Assembly: GCA_027622555.1 (NCBI GenBank)
Contig: JAQBYJ010000005.1
Coordinates: forward strand, 36,367 to 100,366
DNA from: Verrucomicrobiota bacterium
GTDB lineage: Bacteria > Verrucomicrobiota > Verrucomicrobiia > Opitutales > UBA2995
Reading direction: 5' to 3'
Length of the DNA stretch: 64,000 bases
The notes under the pieces were generated by a model. It made no database searches, had not been told where the DNA came from, and saw nothing but the letters and a program-made list of their open reading frames with translations. Position numbers and translations under genes: made by a program. Positions 27,156 through 35,382 of the stretch are shown here, in pieces (position 1 is the first letter of the stretch; each line of letters begins with the position of its first letter).

Positions 27156-27797
27156 TTAGGCGTTTTCTTCTTCACCTGGAGCTTCCTCTGAATCCTCTGC
27201 TTCAGGGTCCATTGGCTCTTCTACCGGTTCAACAACTTCTTCAACACGTGCACCGGAAACACTTACAATCACCGTATCTTCATGAAGGTGATAAGTTACA
27301 CCTTCAATCTTGGGTAAATCGGCAACATGCAAAGCATCACCCGCTTTTAGGGCGGAAACATCCACCTCTATAAAATCAGGGATATTGCTTGGAATAGCCG
27401 TCACTTCAATTTCATGTAGATGAACTTCCAGATTACCGCCTTCGTTTTTCACTCCGTCAGGTTCACCGACGACGTGTAAAGCAGCATGAGCTGTCATCTC
27501 TTCCCCCCGGGTCACTTCCAGGAAGTCAACGTTGAAGAAAAAATCTTTAATCGGATGAGCCTGAATCTCCTGAATCAAAGCCAGGACCTCCTTCTTACCC
27601 TCGGTCAGCGTAACCAGAGGAGTCCTTCCGATCAACGACTTACGAAGTTTCTCAAACTCTTTACTATCAAAGGAAACCGCACGGGATTCGCCCTTGCTAT
27701 ATATAACACCCGGAATCTTTCCGGAGCTACGTAGGCGGCGATTTGAACCGCGGCCTACTTCCTTGCGTGGGTCTACTGAAATGTTTAGATCTGACAT
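27156..27797 (-). CDS. rplY: 50S ribosomal protein L25/general stress protein Ctc
   Basis: The 213-aa long form has an N-terminal L25 domain (DPRKEVGRGSNRRLRSSGKI, PGVIYSKGESRAVSF), a C-terminal TL5/CTC domain (VEVDVSALKAGDALHVADLP) and an acidic tail (EEPMDPEAEDSEEAPGEEE). It binds 5S rRNA. It is the first gene of the leftward operon that runs to prs. A 7-bp inverted repeat at 27873-27893 lies in its upstream region and may be part of its leader or promoter. Confidence 0.94.
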   Translation of the reverse strand: MSDLNISVDPRKEVGRGSNRRLRSSGKIPGVIYSKGESRAVSFDSKEFEKLRKSLIGRTPLVTLTEGKKEVLALIQEIQAHPIKDFFFNVDFLEVTRGEEMTAHAALHVVGEPDGVKNEGGNLEVHLHEIEVTAIPSNIPDFIEVDVSALKAGDALHVADLPKIEGVTYHLHEDTVIVSVSGARVEEVVEPVEEPMDPEAEDSEEAPGEEENA

Positions 27798-27945
27798 GAT
27801 ATATTAAATAGCTTGATACGGTCCTTTTCACAGACCGGGACTAAGGAAAAAACGAGTGAGAGTACCTGTTGACTTTTAGAAATCAACTAAAAGATCTAAA
27901 AACTTCTACCTGCCGAAAAAAGTGAAAATACCGCAAATGCTAGGG

Positions 27946-27959
27946 TTGACATTTATAAT
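27946..27959 (+). promoter_or_regulatory. Possible promoter elements upstream of tRNA-Asn
   Basis: A TTGACA hexamer at 27946-27951 lies just before TATAAT at 27954-27959, 34 bp before the tRNA. They are too close together to act as one sigma70 pair, so TATAAT may be the -10 box with a weak -35 box upstream. This is a suggestion only. Confidence 0.3.
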
Positions 27960-27992
27960 CAAAAAACAACTGTTTCCCGTTCTTTCTTTTGC

Positions 27993-28067
<75 letters not shown>

Positions 28068-28162
28068 TTTTTTATGTACGCGTAGCGTGCATGAAAGGGC
28101 TGGGGAGCCGGGGCTTGGCGGTTCCAGGAAGGCAGGCAGAGTCGTGGAGCTGTTCACCTCCT

Positions 28163-29320
28163 CTACTTTTGAAAAGAGGCATTCATATTCGTCTCAATCT
28201 TGGCTTCCAACACTTTCTTAACATGGGTCGACTCTGAAATCAGCTTGTTGAGGACGGCTTCGTATTCGGCGCTGTTGAGTGGCAGCGAAACGGGTTGCCC
28301 CTTGAGGCCAGAGTAAAGAATCGCATTGGCGAGCTCGACAGAGTGAATGCCGTCTTCCGCGGCGGAGAATAATGCCTCTTCACCACGAATAGCATCCGCG
28401 AAGTTTTTGAAAACGGCCATATGCTGGTCCCCGGAAGCTCCAACCGGGATTTCAACGTTCCAGGAAGCAGGTTTTGCGAAGCCCTGGTCGGATTCTTTTG
28501 AGAATGCAGACGATTCCACTTCGTTTCTGGTCCATCGGATCGTGCCACCTTCCAGCAATACAAGTCCTCGCTCAGAGGCAATTTCCAGTCGATTTACACC
28601 TGGCGATTCGCCGGTTGTTGAAATAAACACTCCGGTAGTCCCATTCTCATAGCGCATAAGTGCCGTAACCGCATCTTCAACCTCAATGTCATGGAATCGC
28701 CCAAGGTCGCATTGAGAATAGATTTCCACAGGCATACCAAATAACCATTGCCACAAATCCAATTGGTGTGGGCATTGGTTAAGTAATACCCCTCCCCCTT
28801 CACCTTTCCATGTAGCGCGCCAGGCGCCGGATCCATAGTAAGCCTCGGTGCGGAACCAGTCAGTAACCGTCCATTGAATGCGGTTAATTTTCCCCAGTTC
28901 TCCATTATCGATCAGGCTTTTTAGCTTTAAGTAACGAGGATCCGTTCGCTGATTAAACATACCACCAAATACCTGATCCTTGTTTGTATGAGCAGCAATG
29001 AGTCTCTCACAATCGGCCTTGTGAACGGAAATGGGCTTATCGACGAGCACGTGCAATCCCGCTTCCAATGCTGCAATGCCCAGTGTGGTGTGAAAAAAGT
29101 GCGGAGTTGCGATATGGACGGCATCCACGACGCCGGAATTGAGCAGTTCATCCGTATCCGTAAATTGAGCGACGCCTTCGAATGCGGCGATCCGCCCTTG
29201 GTCCATGTCACAGACAGCGCTCAGGCACATGCCGGGAACTTTCCCATCCAGTATAGCCCGAGCATAAAAATTACCCATGTTCCCTAATCCAATAATTCCA
29301 ATTCTAACGTCGTTCTTCAT
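28163..29320 (-). CDS. Gfo/Idh/MocA family oxidoreductase (1)
   Basis: The ATG at 29320 gives 385 aa (MKNDVRIGIIGLGNMGNFYA). The Rossmann domain has GIIGLGNMGNFY, VDAVHIATPHFFHTTLGIAA and LVDKPISVHKADCERLI with the conserved Lys-Pro. The C-terminal alpha/beta domain contains GGVLLNQCPHQLDLWQWLFG with the catalytic-type His. It should be an NAD(P)-dependent dehydrogenase or isomerase acting on a sugar or inositol; the substrate is unknown. It is divergent from the next two oxidoreductases across a 179-bp gap, suggesting joint regulation of a carbohydrate pathway. Confidence 0.88.
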   Translation of the reverse strand: MKNDVRIGIIGLGNMGNFYARAILDGKVPGMCLSAVCDMDQGRIAAFEGVAQFTDTDELLNSGVVDAVHIATPHFFHTTLGIAALEAGLHVLVDKPISVHKADCERLIAAHTNKDQVFGGMFNQRTDPRYLKLKSLIDNGELGKINRIQWTVTDWFRTEAYYGSGAWRATWKGEGGGVLLNQCPHQLDLWQWLFGMPVEIYSQCDLGRFHDIEVEDAVTALMRYENGTTGVFISTTGESPGVNRLEIASERGLVLLEGGTIRWTRNEVESSAFSKESDQGFAKPASWNVEIPVGASGDQHMAVFKNFADAIRGEEALFSAAEDGIHSVELANAILYSGLKGQPVSLPLNSAEYEAVLNKLISESTHVKKVLEAKIETNMNASFQK

Positions 29321-29499
29321 AATAATAATTCGTCGAGCTTCTATAGGCACAAATTGAAATTGCCAATCTCAGTTTTGCTACTTCCGCGCTTGAATTGATC
29401 AGGAGGAAGCTTTCAACTCAATAATTAAGCGCATGGGTTAAAGCGGAAAATTTCCGAATGTGAGATAACTTGAATTCCGGTGCCACCGTAGCAGAAATT

Positions 29500-30546
29500 A
29501 TGAAATTTGGTATATTTGGAGGAAGCATGATCGCGCGATTTCATGCGCAAGCTATCACTGCAATGCAGCATTCTACTCTGGAGGCCATCTATGCGAGACG
29601 AGAATCCACCGCCGAAGCGCTCGCCAAAGAATTCGGCTGCAAGGCCTACTCAAATGAAGATGATTTTTTCAACGATAGTGAAATCGACATCATCACCATC
29701 GCAACCCCGTCAGGCGCACATTTGGAGCCTGCATTAAAAGCCGCCGCAGCCGGGAAACATATCATTTGTGAAAAACCTCTCGAAGTTTCTACAGAACGGA
29801 CAGACAGGATGATTGAAGCTGCGGACAAAGCCGGCGTCACTTTATCGGGTATATTTAACCGTAGATTCAACCCGGCGTTGAAGGCTTTCAAAGCAGCTGT
29901 TGACCAACATCGGTTTGGCAACATCGCTTTGGCAGGTGCGTCAGTGCGTTGGTATCGATCTCCAGAATATTACAATTCCAGCGAATGGAAGGGAACCTGG
30001 AAGTGGGACGGTGGAGGCGCATTGAGAAACCAATCCATCCATGCGATTGATCAACTGCTCTATTTGATGGGGCCCGTAAAATCCGTGGCAGCTTTCATGA
30101 CGAGGGCAACGCACAAAGACATCGAAGTGGAAGACACGGCCGTAGCCATTCTAGAGTTTGAAAAGGGTGCACGGGGAATCATCGAAGGCTCGACTGCATG
30201 CTGGTCGAAATCAGGAAATCCTGCCAGAATCTACATCAATGGAGATCAAGGTTCGGTAATTATGGCAGACGATGGTTTTCGCCAATGGGAATTCAGAGAG
30301 TCTTTGAATGAAGACAGCCACATTCTGGAAAACCTTATGATCGAGCCCTACAGCAAAGGATTGGGAGCGAATGACCCTTCAGCCATAAACCCCGAAGGAC
30401 ACATGCTCAACTTTGAGGACGTCGTATCTGCCATCCAAAACGGGAAATGCCCATCTGTGGATGGACGTGAGGCAAGAAAAGCGATTGAACTTATTTCAGC
30501 GATTTACAAAAGCGCTAATCAAAACGGACAACCAGTAACCTTATAA
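29500..30546 (+). CDS. Gfo/Idh/MocA family oxidoreductase (2)
   Basis: The ATG at 29500 (MKFGIFGGSMIARFHAQAIT) gives 348 aa; a frame from 29470 adds ten residues without conservation. It has the NAD(P)-binding start GIFGGSMIARFH, IDIITIATPSGAHLEPALKA, the typical CEKPLEV motif and WKWDGGGALRNQSIHAIDQL in the C-terminal domain, with the conserved His. It overlaps no neighbour and lies 4 bp before oxidoreductase 3. It probably works on the same substrate pathway as genes 1 and 3; the substrate is not evident. Confidence 0.9.
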   Translation: MKFGIFGGSMIARFHAQAITAMQHSTLEAIYARRESTAEALAKEFGCKAYSNEDDFFNDSEIDIITIATPSGAHLEPALKAAAAGKHIICEKPLEVSTERTDRMIEAADKAGVTLSGIFNRRFNPALKAFKAAVDQHRFGNIALAGASVRWYRSPEYYNSSEWKGTWKWDGGGALRNQSIHAIDQLLYLMGPVKSVAAFMTRATHKDIEVEDTAVAILEFEKGARGIIEGSTACWSKSGNPARIYINGDQGSVIMADDGFRQWEFRESLNEDSHILENLMIEPYSKGLGANDPSAINPEGHMLNFEDVVSAIQNGKCPSVDGREARKAIELISAIYKSANQNGQPVTL

Positions 30547-30550
30547 GATT

Positions 30551-31633
30551 ATGAGTCAAAAAGCCGATGGCATGAGCTACAACCCTGAGGGGCAATCCAA
30601 AGTGGTAGTAGAACCTGGAGCATTTCCATACGCAGCAGCTTACCTGGATCACATGCACATCATTGGAATGACCAGTGCTTTGCAGCAGGCGGGAGGAGAA
30701 TTGCGTTATATCTATGATACAGATCCGAAGCGGGCAGCGGAGTTTCATGAAAAGTTTCCAGAAGCCAAACTTGTAGACGATTTTCAGATCATTTTGGATG
30801 ACCCGGCGATCAAGCTTGTAGCCGCCGCCGCAATTCCTGATCAGCGCTGCAGCATCGGCCTTCAAGTCATGGATGCGGGCAAAGACTATTTTACCGACAA
30901 ATGCCCATTTACTTCCCTCGATCAACTCGCGCAGGCCCGAGCGAAAGTAAAGGAAACCGGCAAGAAATACATGGTGTATTTTAGTGAGCGCCTGCATAAC
31001 GCACCCACTTTCGCAGCTGGTGAATTGGTTCGCGAAGGCGCTATCGGGAAACTCCTCCAAGTCATCGTTACAGCACCCCATCGCCTAAGTAAGGGAAATC
31101 GCCCTGATTGGTTTTTTGATAAGGCGCGTTACGGTGGAATATTAACGGACATCGGAAGCCACCAGTTTGAGCAATTCCTGCATTACGGGGAAACCACTCA
31201 AGCGAAGATCAATTATTCGCGAGTTGAGAATTTCAACAATCCGGATAAGCCAGGACTCGATGATTTTGGCGAAACATCACTGACCTTGAGCAATGGAGTT
31301 TCCTGTTACTGCCGTATAGATTGGTTCACACCTGATGCTGCACGCGCTTGGGGCGATGGTCGCCTTTTTGCCTTAGGTACAGAAGGCTATATTGAAGTCA
31401 GGAAGTATTTGGACGTTGGCAGGCCAAACAATCCCCCCAGCCTATTCCTGGTGAATAACAAAGAAGAGAGAGAAATCACCTTCGAAGGAGCCCAGCATTT
31501 CCCATTTTTTGGGGACCTCATTCTTGATTGTTTAAACCGAACTGAAAACGCAATGACACAAGAGCATGCATTCATGTCGGCGGAACTATCGTTAAAAGCC
31601 CAGGAGCTGGGAGAAAGTAACCGAAGCAATTAA
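30551..31633 (+). CDS. Divergent Gfo/Idh/MocA-like oxidoreductase (3)
   Basis: The 360-aa protein starts 4 bp after gene 2. The C-terminal domain is typical (YGGILTDIGSHQFEQFLHYG, SLTLSNGVSCYCRIDWF). The N-terminal region lacks the usual Gly-rich GxGxxG loop: the equivalent stretch reads EPGAFPYAAAYLDHMHIIGM. The usual EKP motif is replaced by DKCPF. Either the cofactor binds differently or the dinucleotide is not used. It overlaps the stop of the ATPase gene by 4 nt on the opposite strand. Its role in the same pathway as its neighbours is inferred from context. Confidence 0.78.
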   Translation: MSQKADGMSYNPEGQSKVVVEPGAFPYAAAYLDHMHIIGMTSALQQAGGELRYIYDTDPKRAAEFHEKFPEAKLVDDFQIILDDPAIKLVAAAAIPDQRCSIGLQVMDAGKDYFTDKCPFTSLDQLAQARAKVKETGKKYMVYFSERLHNAPTFAAGELVREGAIGKLLQVIVTAPHRLSKGNRPDWFFDKARYGGILTDIGSHQFEQFLHYGETTQAKINYSRVENFNNPDKPGLDDFGETSLTLSNGVSCYCRIDWFTPDAARAWGDGRLFALGTEGYIEVRKYLDVGRPNNPPSLFLVNNKEEREITFEGAQHFPFFGDLILDCLNRTENAMTQEHAFMSAELSLKAQELGESNRSN

Positions 31634-33504
31634 GAACGGAACTCTTGTGGCGTAATCCTTTCAACTTCGTCGATAGAAGTTAATCCCAGTAATGCTTTCT
31701 TTAGCGCATCAAAGCGAAGCGTACGATATCCGATTTTATAAGCGGCCACAGCTAGTTCTTCCGCACTGGCTCTATTCGAAATAAGTGCCCGAATCTCATC
31801 GGTGACGGTGACCAATTCGTGAATAGCAACACGACCTTTGTAAGCCTGGGGAGTCCCCGTTACATTAGGGGTCGGCCGGTATAGCAACAAATCCTTGGCA
31901 AACTCCGGATTTTCAAAAATTCCAGACAACAATTCTTCAGAAGGTATGTATGCTTCCTTATTTGCGTCATCCAATCTCGCACAAAGTCTTTGGGCAAGAA
32001 CGGCAGTAATTGAAGGCGCAACCATGTAGGGCTCAATCCCGATTTCTACCAAACGAGTTACCGCCTGAACCGCATTATTTGTATGCAGAGTGGCGAAAAC
32101 CAAGTGTCCGGTTAATGCGGCTTCGGTCGCAATCTTCGCAGTCTCCAAGTCTCGAATCTCACCAACAAGAATAATATCCGGATCCTGACGCAGTAACGAT
32201 CTAAGTAAATCCGGGAAACCAAGAGCAATAGAGTGATTTACCTGAGACTGAGTTAGCCCATCCAGGGAAATTTCTATAGGATCTTCAATAGTGGAGATAT
32301 TCACCTCCGGAGAATTCAATTCCTGTAGCGAAGCATAAAGCGTGGTCGTCTTTCCACTCCCGGTAGGTCCGGTAACAAATACGATCCCATTGGGGCTACG
32401 AATCAGACGTCTCCAAGGTTTTAATACAATGCCAGAAACCAACATATCATCCAGGGTCATTGCACCTTTTTGGCCAGTTGATCCAAGAATCCGAATAACG
32501 ATCTTGGACCCATAACTAGCCGGAATAAAAGACACCCGGAACTCCGCTTTCACCATTCCCAGAGGCATTTCGAAACGGCCATCTTGAGGAAACCGTTTTT
32601 CAGAAATATCAAGTTTACAAAGAATCTTGATACGGGAAGCCATTGCCGGGTGAATGGATTTATTAAAACTTAGTATCTCACGCAGGCGTCCATCAATCCG
32701 GAAGCGCACACGGCATTTAGTTTCCATCGGTTCTATATGGATATCGGAAGCTCCTTCTTTGATTCCGAAGTGCATAATCGAATCCACAATATTGGCCAAC
32801 ATTTCGGATTCCGCCAGATGCCCAATTTCCAGTTCATCCAGGTCTTCCAAGACTCCTTTGTTTTGCTCCTGAAAACGCTTTATAATAGTGCTGACATCCT
32901 CCTCGGACGCATAATGAATTTCAATCGCGTCTTTGATCTCAGAAGGAAACGCAAAAATCGGGCTGATGTTGTGCCCACTAATAAATTTCAGGCGACGGTT
33001 TAACTCTTCATTTCGGGGATTCGAAGTTGAAATAGTTAGAACATTATTTAAAAGATATAAGGGCAAGACACCTGCCTTTCGGGCAATTTCCTCTGGAATC
33101 AAACTGAGGGCATCATCTGTTATGACCGATTGAATAGGATCCAGGTAAGCAACGCCGATTTTGTTTGCCCAGAGTTCACCCGCCTGCCGTTTGCCAATGA
33201 GTCCTTTTAAAACGGCATCCTCAACTCCTCTTAAAGAATCCGCGTCCAAATATTCTTTGATGATTATTCGGTGCTCTTCCGGTATGGCCGGATCAACAAT
33301 ATTGATAAGCTCCTCAAACGGTTTCTTTTCTTTGGTCTGAATCGCTCTCTTTTTGAGTTTATTTTTGAACAGTTGTTCAATCTCAAGACGATCGATTCGT
33401 TCTTTACCTATAACATTATTCTCGCGTTCGTATTCCGCATTTTTGCGCAATTCTTTGAGGTTATATAAAACTGGTTTAGGTGCGCCTATTAGTTCAGTTG
33501 CCAT
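31630..33504 (-). CDS. Second GspE/PilB-family secretion ATPase, without zinc tetracysteine
   Basis: The 624-aa protein has an N-terminal extension rich in Lys/Arg, a GSPII_E N-domain (about residues 110-220), and an ATPase domain. The ATPase motifs are Walker A VTGPTGSGKTTTL near 378-390, the Asp box (STIEDPIEI), Walker B DPDIILVGEIRD and the His box ATLHTNNAVQA. Where the other ATPase of the cluster has two CxxC pairs, this one reads DDANKEAYIPSEEL with no cysteine pairs. It belongs to the leftward T2SS transcript, downstream of a receiver-domain gene. It could drive a pilus-like machine or pair with GspE; the sequence does not decide. Confidence 0.85.
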   Translation of the reverse strand: MATELIGAPKPVLYNLKELRKNAEYERENNVIGKERIDRLEIEQLFKNKLKKRAIQTKEKKPFEELINIVDPAIPEEHRIIIKEYLDADSLRGVEDAVLKGLIGKRQAGELWANKIGVAYLDPIQSVITDDALSLIPEEIARKAGVLPLYLLNNVLTISTSNPRNEELNRRLKFISGHNISPIFAFPSEIKDAIEIHYASEEDVSTIIKRFQEQNKGVLEDLDELEIGHLAESEMLANIVDSIMHFGIKEGASDIHIEPMETKCRVRFRIDGRLREILSFNKSIHPAMASRIKILCKLDISEKRFPQDGRFEMPLGMVKAEFRVSFIPASYGSKIVIRILGSTGQKGAMTLDDMLVSGIVLKPWRRLIRSPNGIVFVTGPTGSGKTTTLYASLQELNSPEVNISTIEDPIEISLDGLTQSQVNHSIALGFPDLLRSLLRQDPDIILVGEIRDLETAKIATEAALTGHLVFATLHTNNAVQAVTRLVEIGIEPYMVAPSITAVLAQRLCARLDDANKEAYIPSEELLSGIFENPEFAKDLLLYRPTPNVTGTPQAYKGRVAIHELVTVTDEIRALISNRASAEELAVAAYKIGYRTLRFDALKKALLGLTSIDEVERITPQEFRS

Positions 33505-33539
33505 GAGTGATAGCTTTTAAAGATGAATGAGGCGGAGGA

Positions 33540-33923
33540 TTAGTCTTCGAAAACACGCTCAAACACTTCGGCAAGCGCTGATTGCATTTCTGTTATGGGA
33601 GTGTCCTTGCGGATGAAATAGGTAGCACCGGCTTTCAGACTGGTATCGACCGCATTTCGCGTGCTAAGGGAAGTTAACATGATTACGATGGCTGCAGGAT
33701 CTGCTTTTAGAATCCGCTCCATTGCATCCAAGCCATTCATTTCAGGCATATTGATGTCCATCATGACGACATCCGTTGGTTCACGACCGTATTCACTACA
33801 GGCTTCCAAACCATTCTTAGCTTCGCGGATGATGGGAATACCCATCATCTCAAACACCTTTCGGAACATTAAACGAATATGAGATTCGTCTTCTACTAAA
33901 AGCACGGATTCAGGTAATTTCAT
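33540..33923 (-). CDS. Stand-alone CheY-like response regulator
   Basis: The ATG at 33923 gives 127 aa, a single receiver domain with no output domain. Phosphorylation residues are intact: acidic pocket Glu11-Asp12 (VEDES), phosphoacceptor Asp56 (VVMMDINMPEMNG), Thr84 (MLTSL) and Lys106 (FIRKDTP). It lies 36 bp upstream of the second ATPase and about 200 bp downstream of the AOS-family enzyme gene. No histidine kinase is nearby. It may regulate the ATPase or the secretion machine by protein contact, as receivers do for some motility ATPases. That role is an inference. Confidence 0.88.
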   Translation of the reverse strand: MKLPESVLLVEDESHIRLMFRKVFEMMGIPIIREAKNGLEACSEYGREPTDVVMMDINMPEMNGLDAMERILKADPAAIVIMLTSLSTRNAVDTSLKAGATYFIRKDTPITEMQSALAEVFERVFED

Positions 33924-34122
33924 GATACTCAAATTTAATAGACATTAACAAATTCTCAACAGACTCGAAAGTTACTATAGAGAATTGGGAAATAAGATGG
34001 TCTTCGTTCTAGACAACCAACGAAACCTGTCCCATCAATTCCAGTCTCAATCTGATTTTATCATTAAATTCACAGAAGCTTCCCTACCTGAAAAGGAATC
34101 CCGATTGGGCTGTGAATGGGGC

Positions 34123-35328
34123 CTACTTCAGCGCTTTTGAAGCATAAGTGATTGCTTCCTCTATTCGCTGCATGTCTTCCTCCGAGAAACTCGCGGACAT
34201 AGCGGTCCGGACAAGTTCCTTACCAGGGGGAACTCCGGGAGGAATGATGATATTGGCATAGACCCCTTTTTCCATGAGTCGTTGAGAAAAGAAATAAGCG
34301 CCCTCCTTATTCCCTGCCACGATTGGAACGGCAGGCGTTTTACTTTCCCAATAGTCTAAACCAAGTCCCTTGAGAAATGCATGGTACCGATGAGTATTGG
34401 CCCATAGTCTTTTGAAAAACCCGGGGTCTTCACGGTGAATCTCCAAGGCTTTGCCAGCCATGGCAGCTTGTGTAGGGTTTATTGCCGCAGAAAAAATAGT
34501 CTGTTTGGAATAGGTGCGCAAATAGTCAATCACTGCTTTGTCACCTGCGACAAATCCACCAGTACTGGCCAGCGATTTTGAAAAACTACCACTGATAACA
34601 TCAACCGAGTCTTGAACTCCAAAGTGCTCCGCAGCTCCCTGGCCATGCGTTCCAAGAACTCCAAACCCATGAGCATCGTCCAAAACAATAAAACAATCAT
34701 GACGTTGGGCAATCTCAACAAATTCGTCCACCGGAGCTATGTGGCCCTCCATGGAATACACGCCTTCAAATACCAGCATTTTTTTCCGCCCTTCAGGCAC
34801 AAAAGATATCTCTTCTTCAAGACTTGCCGGGCAGTTATGCCTGAACTTCTCGATGGTCGCATGAGACAGGCGTAACCCGTCCCAGAGACTCGAGTGTACG
34901 TGTCGATCCACCAGCACCACGTCACCTTTACTCACAAAACAGGATACTGAAGCTACGCAGGAAAGGTAGCCGGCTGAATGCACATGGCAGGCTTCTTTAC
35001 CTAAAAAATCTGCAATCTGTTCCTCAAGTTCTTTGTGGTAGTATCGACTTCCATTCGCAAATCGAGATCCGGTCGGGCTGGTTCCCCAAGTTTCCAATGC
35101 ATTTCGTGCGGCTTCTTTTACTCGCGGATCAAAACCGAGCCCCAGGTAATCGTTGCTGGACAACATCAGGTATTGCTTCCCCTTTAACCAAACCTTGTTG
35201 CCTTCCTGTTTTTCAAAAGGTTGATACCACAAATCATGCTGCACGCGGAGCTTCGTCAGCTCATCAGAAAGAATACGTTGCTGAATCGAGCTTACAAAAG
35301 GAGTCTTCTTTTTTAGATTGGGCAGCAT
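34123..35328 (-). CDS. PLP-dependent alpha-oxoamine synthase family enzyme (BioF/KBL/SPT-like)
   Basis: The 401-aa protein has the alpha-oxoamine synthase fold: SSNDYLGLG, GTSPTGSRFANGSRYYHKEL and the PLP-binding motif with Lys251 in SGSFSKSLASTGGF. VLDDAHGFGVLG carries Asp217 and His220. Family members join an acyl-CoA (or acyl-ACP) to an amino acid: BioF to alanine, KBL to glycine, SPT to serine. The substrate cannot be read directly. It lies between gspF (54 bp upstream in transcription) and the receiver gene, away from any biotin genes. A role in sphingolipid or another acylated envelope molecule is possible but unproven. Confidence 0.85.
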   Translation of the reverse strand: MLPNLKKKTPFVSSIQQRILSDELTKLRVQHDLWYQPFEKQEGNKVWLKGKQYLMLSSNDYLGLGFDPRVKEAARNALETWGTSPTGSRFANGSRYYHKELEEQIADFLGKEACHVHSAGYLSCVASVSCFVSKGDVVLVDRHVHSSLWDGLRLSHATIEKFRHNCPASLEEEISFVPEGRKKMLVFEGVYSMEGHIAPVDEFVEIAQRHDCFIVLDDAHGFGVLGTHGQGAAEHFGVQDSVDVISGSFSKSLASTGGFVAGDKAVIDYLRTYSKQTIFSAAINPTQAAMAGKALEIHREDPGFFKRLWANTHRYHAFLKGLGLDYWESKTPAVPIVAGNKEGAYFFSQRLMEKGVYANIIIPPGVPPGKELVRTAMSASFSEEDMQRIEEAITYASKALK

Positions 35329-35382
35329 TAAGCTTTCTCACATTGATAAAATACCCAGACCATTCAAGGTAAGTTTTAAAAA

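Noticed and set aside
30515..31081. A 188-codon frame on the minus strand opposite the third oxidoreductase.
   Set aside because: It is the mirror of a well-supported gene and has no recognisable domain.
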